This document shows positions 43,614-55,636 of a stretch of DNA of 64,000 nt, piece after piece. The position numbers and the translations under genes were made by a program. The stretch covers positions 62,001 to 126,000 of the forward strand of contig NZ_BCVZ01000010.1 of assembly GCF_001592005.1 (NCBI RefSeq), written 5' to 3'. Below the pieces are notes generated by a model. That model ran no database searches. It worked only from the letters and a program-made list of their open reading frames with translations, and was not told the DNA's origin. The DNA comes from Bacillus sonorensis NBRC 101234 = KCTC 13918. GTDB lineage: Bacteria; Bacillota; Bacilli; Bacillales; Bacillaceae. Within the stretch, counting starts at the first letter, position 1; every line of letters starts with the position of its first letter.

Positions 43614-43641
43614 ATTATATCGTGATATACCGATATGTCAA
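43614..43641 (-). promoter_or_regulatory. ybzH promoter with built-in operator
   Basis: TTGACA (43636-43641), 16-nt spacer, TATAAT (43614-43619). The interrupted inverted repeat ATATCG-N8-CGATAT (centre ~43626) fills the spacer. Predicted +1 falls at or one base before the ATG. Confidence 0.7.
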
Positions 43642-43675
43642 TACGTAATTTAACTTTGGATGTTTGTCTTAAAAA

Positions 43676-43698
43676 CACCCCTTTGGTCAAGCCAAAGG
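43676..43698 (-). terminator. Terminator after the PEGA-like gene
   Basis: Stem CCTTTGG / CCAAAGG followed on the minus strand by GGTGTTTTT, about 170 bp after the 43864 gene. Confidence 0.55.
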
Positions 43699-43863
43699 AG
43701 GGCATCTTCCATCAAAATCATCTCTTTTCCGGACAAGGGACGTTCTCCATTATTCATTGTTAACAAAATAAGAAATTAGACCTTTCCAAAACGCAGTTTC
43801 CGGCCGCAGAACACATGTCGCGCTGTTCTGTCCGTGGAATAACGAAGCCTTGCTTTCAACCGC

Positions 43864-44184
43864 TTATTCCTGCTCGATAAACAGATAATTCTCAGTGCGG
43901 GCCACAGTAGAAAACAGCACCAGGAATACCTTCCATCCCCGGATCGGACTTCCGCATCTAAACTTCAGCACTTTTCCTTCATCTAAGGTAAACCTTAATG
44001 TTTGGCTTGTGCACCAATCAATTTTCACTTGAATAGCATGTTCGCCAGGCTGTAAATCAATTCGCAGCCTTCCGCCATCTTTGATTTTTCCCATCTCGAC
44101 ACCATCAATCAGCACAGAAAAACCTCTCATTTTATTAATGTACTGTGATGTCCTGCTAATTTCAATGTACGTCTCTTGATTCAC
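43864..44184 (-). CDS. Small beta-rich protein (PEGA-like), unknown function
   Basis: A 106-residue soluble protein. Residues ~20-80 have the pattern of a small beta-sandwich, with SVLIDGVEMGKIKDGGRLRI and LQPGEHAIQVKIDWCTS, as in PEGA-type domains that present a surface loop. There is no signal peptide. The C-terminus is RTENYLFIEQE. A second, broken copy of this gene lies at 46621-46730 and 48497-48612. Function unknown. Confidence 0.6.
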   Translation of the reverse strand: MNQETYIEISRTSQYINKMRGFSVLIDGVEMGKIKDGGRLRIDLQPGEHAIQVKIDWCTSQTLRFTLDEGKVLKFRCGSPIRGWKVFLVLFSTVARTENYLFIEQE

Positions 44185-44527
44185 AATTACACATCCTTAA
44201 AATAATTAAGATCCCACACACGGACGCCGTTAAGGAGCGCCTTGTCATGCCGCTGCATGAACCGATAAATTCGCTAGTTTAAACAATTTAAAGCCTATTT
44301 AAGGTTACCAAAAAACGTCACGCGCTCCAAGTAAGACATCAAAAAAACAGCTCTATTCCCTATCAGGCCCGGCTGGTTCAGTGCCATTGCCAACAGAATT
44401 CTCGCTTCTTATTTCGATTAAAATAAAAAAGTACAGCATTAAAAAATCTGCGGCTGCAGGGAACCTCGTTTTGGCGCACATCTGCCACATTGGGGTGAGG
44501 ATATACTTTTAAAAATTTAATCACGCA

Positions 44528-44566
44528 TTGTATATATTGTTTATATTGTATATAATGTGTATATTG
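44528..44566 (+). promoter_or_regulatory. Promoter and putative operator of the gntR-ABC operon
   Basis: TTGTAT, 17-nt spacer, TATAAT (44551-44556), in a run of TATATTGT-like repeats from 44528 to 44566 that probably includes the binding site for the encoded GntR protein. Confidence 0.55.
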
Positions 44567-44595
44567 AGGCGTAGACAATTAAAAGAGGTTTTGAA

Positions 44596-44973
44596 ATGAA
44601 AATTATAATTTCGAATAATTCAAAGCAACCCATTTATGAGCAAATTTACACTCAAATTAAGGATCATATTCTTGCAAATGAATTAAAACCGGGACAGCCG
44701 CTGCCTTCTATGCGCCAATTAGCAAAGGATATGAATGTAAGTCTTATTACGTCGAAGCGCGCCTATGAAGAACTCGAGAAGAATGGGTTCATTTATTCTG
44801 TGGTCGGGAAAGGCTCTTTTGTATCAGTTCAGAATGACGAAATGATGAAGGAAGGAAAAATGAAAGCGATTGAAGAGCAATTGTTGGCAGCAATTAAAAA
44901 TAGTAAAGACATTGGCATTACCCTTACAGAATTAAAAGAATTGCTTACCATTTTATATCGGGAGGAAGAATGA
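44596..44973 (+). CDS. GntR-family regulator, YtrA subfamily
   Basis: A 125-residue GntR protein of the short YtrA type: N-terminal winged helix (KQPIYEQIYTQIKDHILANE, then PSMRQLAKDMNVSLITSKRA, YEELEKNGFIYSVVGKGSFV) and a C-terminal ~45-residue helical dimer part. No large effector domain. First gene of an operon with an ABC transporter; its stop overlaps the next start (ATGA). Confidence 0.87.
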   Translation: MKIIISNNSKQPIYEQIYTQIKDHILANELKPGQPLPSMRQLAKDMNVSLITSKRAYEELEKNGFIYSVVGKGSFVSVQNDEMMKEGKMKAIEEQLLAAIKNSKDIGITLTELKELLTILYREEE

Positions 44974-45854
44974 TGGACAATGTAATTGAACTCCGGCATG
45001 TTCATAAATCGTTCGAATGTTTTCATCTTAAGGACTTTTCAATGACGGTAAAAAAAGGGTTTGTCACCGGATTTATAGGCGGCAATGGTGCAGGAAAATC
45101 GACAACAATTAAATTGATCATGAATTTATTGCAGCCTGACAGCGGGACGATTAAGGTGTTTGGCTTGAATTACAAGGAGCATGAGAAAGAAATCAAACAA
45201 CGAATCGGTTTTGTATTTGATCACAATGTATTCTATGAACATTTAACATTTACCGAAATGAAAGAACTTATAAAAAGAGCCTATGTCAATTGGGATGATC
45301 AAGTTTTCAATGATTATGCAAAAACATTTAACTTGCCGCTAACGAAGAAAATCAAGACGTTCTCAAAAGGGATGATGATGAAAGCTTCATTAGCCATCGC
45401 TTTGTCCCATCATGCGGAATTAATTATTATGGACGAACCGACGTCCGGGCTGGATCCGATTTTCCGCCGGGAGCTGTTGGATATCTTGCATCAACTCATT
45501 CAGGATGGGGATAAAACGATCTTTTTTTCGACTCATATTACGACTGATTTAGATACGATTGCAGATTATATCACGTTCATTCATAAAGGAGAGCATATCT
45601 TTACAAAGGACTTTTATGAAATTGAGGAAGAGTATGCGATTGTCAAAGGCGGAATGGAGTTATTAGACAGGGAGACGGAACAGGAATTTATAGCGGTTCG
45701 AAAATCAACTCATGGATTTGAAGCATTGACTGCGAATAAATCACGAACAGAAAAAATCTTTGGGGACATGGCGTTAATAGAAAAACCGACTCTTGAAGAT
45801 ATTATGTTCTATACGAAGAAAGGAGCCAAAGAACATGTTCAACTTAATACGTAA
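44970..45854 (+). CDS. ABC transporter ATP-binding protein
   Basis: A 294-residue ATPase: Walker A GGNGAGKSTT, signature TFSKGMMMKASLAIAL (a variant of LSGGQ, common in YtrB/BcrA-like proteins), Walker B LIIMDEPTSGLDP, H-loop STHITTDLD. The C-terminal ~70 residues are an extension. Start behind GGGAGGAAG. YtrA-type operons usually answer cell-wall-active peptide antibiotics; that role is inferred from family only. Confidence 0.87.
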   Translation: MMDNVIELRHVHKSFECFHLKDFSMTVKKGFVTGFIGGNGAGKSTTIKLIMNLLQPDSGTIKVFGLNYKEHEKEIKQRIGFVFDHNVFYEHLTFTEMKELIKRAYVNWDDQVFNDYAKTFNLPLTKKIKTFSKGMMMKASLAIALSHHAELIIMDEPTSGLDPIFRRELLDILHQLIQDGDKTIFFSTHITTDLDTIADYITFIHKGEHIFTKDFYEIEEEYAIVKGGMELLDRETEQEFIAVRKSTHGFEALTANKSRTEKIFGDMALIEKPTLEDIMFYTKKGAKEHVQLNT

Positions 45855-46443
45855 GGATATTGTCTTGCAGAAAAAAACGTTGGCGGCTTCGTTTTTGGTA
45901 TTATGTGTTTATTTAATGTTAGATATTTCTCCAATCTGGGTTGGGGTTGTATTTAGTATAGTTATATCGATGTATGCCTTTTCAATAGATGAAAAGTCTT
46001 CTATACATATGCTTCTCAATTCTTTGCCTTATACACGGAAGGAGATTGTCAGTTCAAAGTATATTGTCGTCGTTCTCTTTACATGTATGGTGGCTGCAGC
46101 CATATTTATCGTAAACTTTATCATTCACCGGGAACTTACGATCTGGAAAGACATTTTGCTAATGGTCGCCATTGTGATGACAGCTGCTTCATTCATGCTG
46201 CCATTCTGTTATAAATTCAAAAGTAACTATCTGTTGATTGCTTCTATTGTTGCATTTGGCTTGTATATGCTAACGATTAACTTTGTTGTCCATAATTTGA
46301 ACGATCAAATCAGAGAGTTCATTCACATGCTTCTAACCTTACAAAATACTTCTCTGTATCTGATCGTTGCCATATCAATTATTACGCTGTACGGGTGTTC
46401 ATGGCTTCTGTCGATTCGGATTTATAGAAATAAAGTGTTTTAA
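45835..46443 (+). CDS. ABC-2 type permease
   Basis: A 202-residue six-TM permease partner of the preceding ATPase. Start at 45835 (MFNLIRKDIVLQKK) behind AAAGGAG, overlapping the end of the ATPase gene by 20 bp. Contains DEKSSIHMLLNSLPYTRKEI, a block common to ABC-2 permeases. Last gene of the operon. Confidence 0.83.
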   Translation: MFNLIRKDIVLQKKTLAASFLVLCVYLMLDISPIWVGVVFSIVISMYAFSIDEKSSIHMLLNSLPYTRKEIVSSKYIVVVLFTCMVAAAIFIVNFIIHRELTIWKDILLMVAIVMTAASFMLPFCYKFKSNYLLIASIVAFGLYMLTINFVVHNLNDQIREFIHMLLTLQNTSLYLIVAISIITLYGCSWLLSIRIYRNKVF

Positions 46444-46541
46444 AAAGGATCGGGATGCTTTCGACTTGCCAATCTTTTTTCATCATTGACAACTCTACAT
46501 GGTCAGCCTGTTTTCATTCGGAGTATATCAGATAAAAAACT

Positions 46542-46576
46542 GCACCGTCACACTTTTCGTCAGGTTGTTACGGTGC
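46542..46576 (-). terminator. Terminator downstream of the broken PEGA-like gene
   Basis: Stem GCACCGT / ACGGTGC; TTTTTTATC follows on the minus strand. Confidence 0.5.
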
Positions 46577-46620
46577 GAGCCCGGTTGAACTTCCAGCAAC
46601 AGCACTTGCCTCAACGACCT

Positions 46621-46730
46621 ATTCCTGCTTAATAAACGAATACTCTTTCTCAACTTGGAATATAAGGCCGTTACAATCCAAAAATATTGTTAGAGAACCT
46701 CTACAACAGGAACAAACTGGACGGCCAATT
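46621..46730 (-). pseudogene. 3' part of a second PEGA-like gene
   Basis: Minus-strand frame ending ...RPVCSCCRGSLTIF then LDCNGLIFQVEKEYSFIKQE and stop. It matches the C-terminus of the intact 43864 gene (RTENYLFIEQE) and keeps similar flanking DNA. The 5' part of this copy lies 1.8 kb away at 48497-48612. Confidence 0.6.
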
Positions 46731-47050
46731 CTCTAAAAAAGCAGCTGAATTATAGTGCATCTATATCGACAGGAAATGTTCGTCCAAAAAACATTAGAGC
46801 GAATGGAATATTTCAGGAAAAAGCAGTAGGAAAGAGATGAAATGCTGAGTAAGACTCTCCGCTGTTTTCTAAAAAAACAAAAAAATGCTTGCAGCCTGTG
46901 AAGAAAGCGGCGGCTATTCTGGAAGTAAATAAAAACGAAGGCCGGATGGCCCGCTGACCCTGATTTTAAATTGATTTTTTGGTGAAGGAACTTATAAGCT
47001 TTGAGCGAAATAATATAATTCAACTATAAATCAAAAAATGGAGGTGCAAT
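46731..47050. other. Intergenic region before the lipoprotein gene
   Basis: No gene recognised. The end contains the ribosome site (GGAGGTGCAAT) of the lipoprotein gene. Confidence 0.5.
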
Positions 47051-47527
47051 ATGAAGCAATATAAAGTTCTATTTCTCTTGTTTGTTCTATTTCTCGCAGG
47101 ATGTTCAAGCACTAAAGAAAACAAATGGTTTGATAGCGAAGAAAAAGCCATTGAGTATGGTGCCAAAAGCGAAAATATAAGCAAGAACGATATTTTAGAA
47201 AAAGTTGATTTGGACGGTGAAAAAGTAATAGTTTTCCGATTCACTGAATCTGCCGGAAAAGGCATTTGCATCGCTAACATCATCCACAAAGACAACAAAT
47301 ATCAGTGGAATCGCGACTTCCAGCATATAATTTTAAAATCAGAAAAATCCAATATAGGCAATTTAGATGTTTCAGCTAAATTCAAAACACCTCAAGGAAA
47401 GAAATACAAGCTATACATAGGCGTTGCCGATAAGCCCAATTTCACTTTTGAAACTGATGAAGGTCTTGATACTACACCAACAATCGATGAAAAAACAAAA
47501 ATGTACTACTATATAATGGCTGAATAG
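47051..47527 (+). CDS. Small lipoprotein
   Basis: A 158-residue protein with a lipoprotein signal peptide: KQYKVLFLLFVLFLAGC, lipobox LAGC with the acylated Cys at residue 18. The mature part is hydrophilic, with beta strands around KVIVFRFTESAGKGICIANI and a Lys-rich KTPQGKKYKLYIG. Many Bacillus lipoproteins of this size are unassigned. It lies 94 bp upstream of a secreted-protein gene and could form a pair with it. Confidence 0.75.
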   Translation: MKQYKVLFLLFVLFLAGCSSTKENKWFDSEEKAIEYGAKSENISKNDILEKVDLDGEKVIVFRFTESAGKGICIANIIHKDNKYQWNRDFQHIILKSEKSNIGNLDVSAKFKTPQGKKYKLYIGVADKPNFTFETDEGLDTTPTIDEKTKMYYYIMAE

Positions 47528-47621
47528 TCGAATTTCGGATTTATTTGTCGAAGGAAAATATCACAAACACCTCCTTTTATCTGGTAATATGGTTCCAAAA
47601 GGAAAATAAGGGGGATTTTGA

Positions 47622-48350
47622 ATGAAATTGTCTATCAAAGGGCTAGTAGCTTCTAGCGCCTTAGTACTTGGTTTGTCTTTTTCTCTTCCTGCTTTTGCAG
47701 AGGAAAATACCGAACCTACAGAACCAGAGCGCTTTTACGATTCCGAATTTGATGCTGAAATTATCGCCTATGAAAATACTGAAAATGGACTTGTACCTCT
47801 GACAGAAGAAGAATATAGGTCATTTACTGAAGAGCAAGAAGTCGAAGAACCGGAATTAGAATACTCCGACACAGATGAATTTAATCTTTTAAAACCTGTA
47901 GTAGCTGGAGATTTTAAAACACAAGACTACAGAGAGTACTGGAAGTATTCCGAATCCAAAGTTACTACATATACGGGAAATCCTATCCAAGCAACCTCAA
48001 CGATTAAATGTAATACTTCTGGAGGTTGTAGCATTAGCAAAAATATCTCAGTCACAGTATCATCTTCCTTCAGTGTAAATACTCAGGCAGAAAAAAACGC
48101 AATTAAAGCCGGTGTCTCTTATACATGGGTGAACAGCGCCACTTCCTCAAGTACGTATACTTTCAAGCTTAAAAAAGGTGAAAATGGCTATATTGCATTT
48201 AAACCTACAAAAAGAAAGTCTACCGGAAAACTTAAAAGATATTCTAACTGGGATGGATATCTATACAGCAAGTCTGCTTATTGCAGAAACCCTGTTAAAC
48301 TGTCAAACGGGGAAGCAAAAGGCACTTATGTATTCGTTCACAAAAAATAG
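47622..48350 (+). CDS. Secreted protein, possibly aerolysin-like beta fold
   Basis: A 242-residue protein with a Sec signal peptide (KLSIKGLVASSALVLGLSFS..., AFA cleavage near residue 26) and an acidic propeptide-like stretch (res ~27-90, many Glu/Asp). A Ser/Thr-rich beta region follows (ISKNISVTVSSSFSV, then VSYTWVNSATSSSTYTFKLK), with alternating patterns as in aerolysin-type pore-forming toxins, and the C-terminal part is basic. Three Cys (KCNTSGGC and YCRN). No exact family recognised. Terminator at 48361. Confidence 0.65.
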   Translation: MKLSIKGLVASSALVLGLSFSLPAFAEENTEPTEPERFYDSEFDAEIIAYENTENGLVPLTEEEYRSFTEEQEVEEPELEYSDTDEFNLLKPVVAGDFKTQDYREYWKYSESKVTTYTGNPIQATSTIKCNTSGGCSISKNISVTVSSSFSVNTQAEKNAIKAGVSYTWVNSATSSSTYTFKLKKGENGYIAFKPTKRKSTGKLKRYSNWDGYLYSKSAYCRNPVKLSNGEAKGTYVFVHKK

Positions 48351-48360
48351 CGTGAAATCA

Positions 48361-48390
48361 AAGAGAGTAGGTCTGGAGGCCTGCTCTCTT
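48361..48390 (+). terminator. Terminator after the secreted-protein gene
   Basis: Stem AAGAGAGTAGG / CCTGCTCTCTT, one G-T pair, then ACTTGT. Confidence 0.6.
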
Positions 48391-48496
48391 ACTTGTATAT
48401 GTAGTTCTTGATTTCGGTATGCCAATAGACCATAACTAAAAACACCGCCGTTTGATATCCTTGTCATCGTCTTCCTTTGATTGAATATGCCAAGGC

Positions 48497-48612
48497 ACCA
48501 CCATCTTTGATCTTTCCAGCCTCGACACCATTAATCAGCACTGAAAATCGCCTCATTTTATTGACGTACTGCGATGTTCTCCTAACTTCAATGTATGTCT
48601 CCTTGTTCACGA
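48497..48612 (-). pseudogene. 5' part of a second PEGA-like gene
   Basis: Minus strand: NKETYIEVRRTSQYVNKMR, RFSVLINGVEAGKIKDGG, closely matching residues 2-38 of the 43864 gene, with similar upstream DNA (TGTAATCGTGAACAAG). It then runs out. The matching 3' end is at 46621. Confidence 0.75.
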
Positions 48613-48639
48613 TTACACATCCTCAAAAAGATTATTATG

Positions 48640-49106
48640 TATACGAGCATTGTTCAAACCGCCCTGTCATGCCGCTGTGCGAACGGGCTTCACTTCTAGT
48701 TTAAGTGCTTTTTATAGTCCTTTTAAGACTGCCAAAAATATAGCGGATGGACCACTCCGGTTTAATTTTGGGTTCACTTCTGGATTCGTCTTCATCAAAA
48801 TGAACTGCGGGTGACAATCAACTTCCGTCCTTCAACTCAGACTTATTATTCTTTTAATCATAAAAATACCCCTTTAGATCATCAAATCCAAAGAGGTAAA
48901 ACATCGTGAGGGTTCCTTATCCTGCGATTCATTCCTCATTCTGTATAAATCACTTTTCTTAAGCCGTTATAAGCTGTTATACCTTTTTGTTCAATCAGCT
49001 CAGTGATTCGTAAACACTTTTAAATTAATGATTGGCGGTATTTTTTCCGCTTCCCCGATCGGGTCATGTTCATATGTTTTTGATACTGTTTTAGATTCCA
49101 GACCAT
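48640..49106 (-). other. Intergenic region with a terminator for the sugar operon
   Basis: Contains a hairpin at 48868-48897 (ACCTCTTTGGAT with ATCTAAAGGGGT, then ATTTTTATG on the minus strand), which probably ends the operon starting at 58885. No gene seen. Confidence 0.5.
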
Positions 49107-51076
<1,970 letters not shown>

Positions 51077-51176
51077 TTTCTTTAACCCCTAATTCATTAT
51101 TTGAATTTCATAAAACGATTAATAGAAGATCGAAAAATACTTTTCGGGCTCTTCCCATTACATGTTAGAAACATAG

Positions 51177-52463
51177 TCAAAATCTTTTTTCTCCAATTAT
51201 TAAAACGTCCGAGCCAAACATATGCATATCAATAATGGTTCTATTTTCTTCATATGACACGTCCGCTTCTCCAAAACGTCTATATTCTAAATCTATTACC
51301 GTGAATTCATAATCTTCAAGAAGCTTGTCTAGCTTTAAAACTGTGTTAACAGGAACATAAATGGCAATTTTAGTTGAATCACTGCTACTCGCAGCCCTTA
51401 TCTCCTCTGTGTTTTTTAACACGATATCCAGCGGTTCCAAGTCATAAAGATCATATAATTTAAATATCTTCTTGGCGAACGCATAATCCCAGGCACCTTC
51501 AAACTTCAATGCATCTTTCCAATCATAGGGTCTGTCAAAAGCTTCGCCAATTAGTCCGAAACTTTTCCCCTTCTTATGCCAGCTCCATATTCCGTGAGCT
51601 CCATATGTAATGCCTGCACTGGCACCTGATAATAAACTTTGCCATGCAGCTTTTCTGACATCAAACTGCCCAAATCGTCCGTATAAATTTCTGCTATAAC
51701 CGATTTGTTCATAACATGGCTCTGAATTAAGGGAAGGTCGTTTGACCGGCTTGTTGCTAAACTCTTCTGCAAGTTTGTAAGTCATATTTTGGAATTGGGC
51801 GTTATGCCCCGATTGAAACATATAAAAGTCTAATTTGTCACTATATAAAAACGCATCGGGTATTTCCTGCAATCTCCCTCTGATATGCAGAGTCGTTAGG
51901 CAATGCGGGCTTAATCGCTTTATTGTGTTTAAGGCTAACGAGTAATATTCAATGGCACGATCTGTTGGAAAATCAGTATCTCCACTCACCAAATAAATAG
52001 GATGATATTTAGAAAATCTAGCATCAACATACTTTATATAATCCTCAACTAATTCAAGAGGCATATTATTTACATCACTAATCTCAGATCCCCATGTATC
52101 CGGTACATAGTTACACCACAATAGGACGAGCGCTGGTACAAACCCTTTTTCCACTGCCATCGCAACCATCTTTTCAGCACGTTCAAAGTAAGCATCATTT
52201 CTCTTGTAGAAATTGAAGGAACCATCTTCCTTGTATTCAAACGGTTTTATATTCAAATCTGATTCACTGGCATCCCATTGTTGGAGAATATTGATTTGCA
52301 GTACATTAAAGCCTTGCATCTTTCTATAATCAAGATAATCTCCCCACTCCTCCAATGTAGCATTGGTGAATGCACTCCATACTGTATCTGCTAAAAAAAA
52401 GAACGTTTCCCCTTTTTCTGTTTCTAAATGTTGTTTACTTTCCGAAACCCTTAATTTTATCAA
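51177..52463 (-). CDS. DUF4038 / apiosidase-like glycoside hydrolase (GH140-related), cytoplasmic
   Basis: About 428 residues with a DUF4038 (apiosidase-like) TIM-barrel: ETFFFLADTVWSAFTNATLE and KMQGFNVLQINILQQWDAS near the start, LVSGDTDFP, SLNSEPCYEQIGYS, and SGASAGITYGAHGIWSW with the family's YGAHG motif. The characterised GH140 apiosidase removes apiose from rhamnogalacturonan II. There is no signal peptide, so it acts in the cytoplasm. TTG start at 52463 is chosen because of AGGGAGGGG; an ATG at 52484 overlaps that site. It lies between PTS IIBC and IIA genes. Confidence 0.8.
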   Translation of the reverse strand: MIKLRVSESKQHLETEKGETFFFLADTVWSAFTNATLEEWGDYLDYRKMQGFNVLQINILQQWDASESDLNIKPFEYKEDGSFNFYKRNDAYFERAEKMVAMAVEKGFVPALVLLWCNYVPDTWGSEISDVNNMPLELVEDYIKYVDARFSKYHPIYLVSGDTDFPTDRAIEYYSLALNTIKRLSPHCLTTLHIRGRLQEIPDAFLYSDKLDFYMFQSGHNAQFQNMTYKLAEEFSNKPVKRPSLNSEPCYEQIGYSRNLYGRFGQFDVRKAAWQSLLSGASAGITYGAHGIWSWHKKGKSFGLIGEAFDRPYDWKDALKFEGAWDYAFAKKIFKLYDLYDLEPLDIVLKNTEEIRAASSSDSTKIAIYVPVNTVLKLDKLLEDYEFTVIDLEYRRFGEADVSYEENRTIIDMHMFGSDVLIIGEKRF

Positions 52464-52537
52464 TGAATTCCCCTCCCTATTCAAGAGAAGAGAAAATAGT
52501 TTTAAACTATTCTCCCTCCAAATTTAAAACTCTTAGG

Positions 52538-53929
<1,392 letters not shown>

Positions 53930-54138
53930 TTAAGCCTCCAATCTCGTATTTACTACTAGCTATTTAAAATAAGCAGCAAAACATCTCTTAGTATTTGTAA
54001 GGCAAAATCAACTCCTCCTCCTCAACCACATGTACACAGAAAACTCAAGTTTTGCTCAGATGGCGTTGATACAGTGGCCATTCACTTAAAAAGTTTAGTT
54101 ATCGATTATCCCTTTTACAGTGGTGCCTGCAATTCCGT

Positions 54139-55623
54139 TTAGATTAATAGCGAGTGAATAGCATGTTTCCATTCTGAATAGAATTGCTCTCTTGTTTCTT
54201 GAGTCATTTTTGGCTCAAAGATATGCTGTTCATTTCTTAATTGATTGATCTCTTCGATAGAATTCCACAACTTTATTCCAAGCCCACCAAGGTATGCAGA
54301 ACCTAGGGCCGATAACTCAGAAACATTTGAAACAATCACTTTAATACCGAGCACATCAGATAGAAATTGCATTAAAAATGCATTTGATGTTGCTCCGCCA
54401 TCCACTTTTAATTCTTTAACGGCAACATTCGTATCTTGATAGATAAGCTGTATAACATCTTTTACCTGGTACACGATGCTCTCTAATCCAGCTCTTATAA
54501 TGTGAGATTTGTTTGTGTTTCTGCTGATGCCCGTAATACCGGCTCTTGTATTTGGACTCCAATAAGGCGCACCTAACCCTACAAATGCAGGTACTAAATA
54601 TACGCCGCCGTTATCCTCTAACATGGCTGCCAATGACTCTGCTTCATCAAAGTCATCAAATAAAGTCAAATCATCTTTCATCCACTTTATAATGTCACCT
54701 GTCGTATGAATGATTCCTTCCAAAGCATATTTAACCTCTTTATTAAGGCCCCAGGCTATAGAAGTAACTAAACCGTCTTTAGCATCTACGAGCTCTTCTG
54801 TGAACACCATTACGGATGTTCCTGTTCCAAAAGTAGCTTTTGCCGTACCTTTATGAAAACATCGCTGAGCAAACAGAGCTGCTTGCGAATCACCTATAAC
54901 ACCCGAAATTGGAATTTTAGGTAGTAATAATTCGCTATCTTGAATGAATCCATATATGTCATCGGAAAATCTCACTTCTGGCAGCATCAATTTTGGTATA
55001 TCAAAAATTTCGAGTAATTCATCATCCCAATTCAAGGAATTAATATTAAATAGCAGCGTTCTGCTCGCATTTGTCACGTCTGTAGCGTGAACGTTCCCAT
55101 TTGTCAGCTTCCATAACAACCAACTATCGATCGTTCCGAGTAAAAGGTCGCCATTTTCCGCTCTCTCTCTGACACCCGAAATATTGTCTAGAATCCATTT
55201 TACTTTAGTTGCAGAGAAGTAAGGGTCTATCGTCAGACCTGTCTTCGAATGAACCTTTTCTTCATATCCTTTATCTTTCAAAAATGTACACATTGAAGCA
55301 GTTCTTCGACATTGCCATATGATTGCGTTATATACCGGCTCACCGGTTTGCTTGTCCCAAACAATAACCGTCTCGCGTTGATTCGTTATTGTAAGGGCTT
55401 TCACTTTGTCGATTATCTTTTGATTGGATTCAGCTATTGCATTGATTGCTGCCTTTACACTTTCGTATATCTCAATCGGGTCATGTTCCACCCAACCCGA
55501 TTGAGGATATATTTGCTTGTGGCTTCCTGTCTTTCTTGCAACAACACTGCCTTGTTGATCGACAATAAGCGCCTTTGTGCCAGAGGTGCTTTGGTCTATA
55601 ACAAGAATGTATTTCTCGTTCAT
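54139..55623 (-). CDS. FGGY sugar kinase, candidate apulose kinase
   Basis: A 494-residue FGGY kinase of the glycerol-kinase type: VIDQSTSGTKALIVDQQG (phosphate 1), TNQRETVIVWDKQTG, IWQCRRTA, GVIGDSQAALFAQRCFHKGT, FGTGTSVMVF, and VDGGATSNAFLMQFLSDVLG (adenosine site). FGGY proteins like this accept glycerol, xylulose and related ketoses. In the D-apiose pathway a kinase of this family phosphorylates D-apulose at O4. Position between transketolase and PTS genes supports that substrate; sequence alone does not prove it. Confidence 0.75.
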   Translation of the reverse strand: MNEKYILVIDQSTSGTKALIVDQQGSVVARKTGSHKQIYPQSGWVEHDPIEIYESVKAAINAIAESNQKIIDKVKALTITNQRETVIVWDKQTGEPVYNAIIWQCRRTASMCTFLKDKGYEEKVHSKTGLTIDPYFSATKVKWILDNISGVRERAENGDLLLGTIDSWLLWKLTNGNVHATDVTNASRTLLFNINSLNWDDELLEIFDIPKLMLPEVRFSDDIYGFIQDSELLLPKIPISGVIGDSQAALFAQRCFHKGTAKATFGTGTSVMVFTEELVDAKDGLVTSIAWGLNKEVKYALEGIIHTTGDIIKWMKDDLTLFDDFDEAESLAAMLEDNGGVYLVPAFVGLGAPYWSPNTRAGITGISRNTNKSHIIRAGLESIVYQVKDVIQLIYQDTNVAVKELKVDGGATSNAFLMQFLSDVLGIKVIVSNVSELSALGSAYLGGLGIKLWNSIEEINQLRNEQHIFEPKMTQETREQFYSEWKHAIHSLLI

Positions 55624-55636
55624 TTCAGCAGCCTCC

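Noticed and set aside
54139..55623. Annotating the FGGY kinase as glycerol kinase glpK
   Set aside because: The fold is shared, but the operon lacks glycerol genes and pairs it with an isomerase and a split transketolase, so a ketose substrate is more likely.
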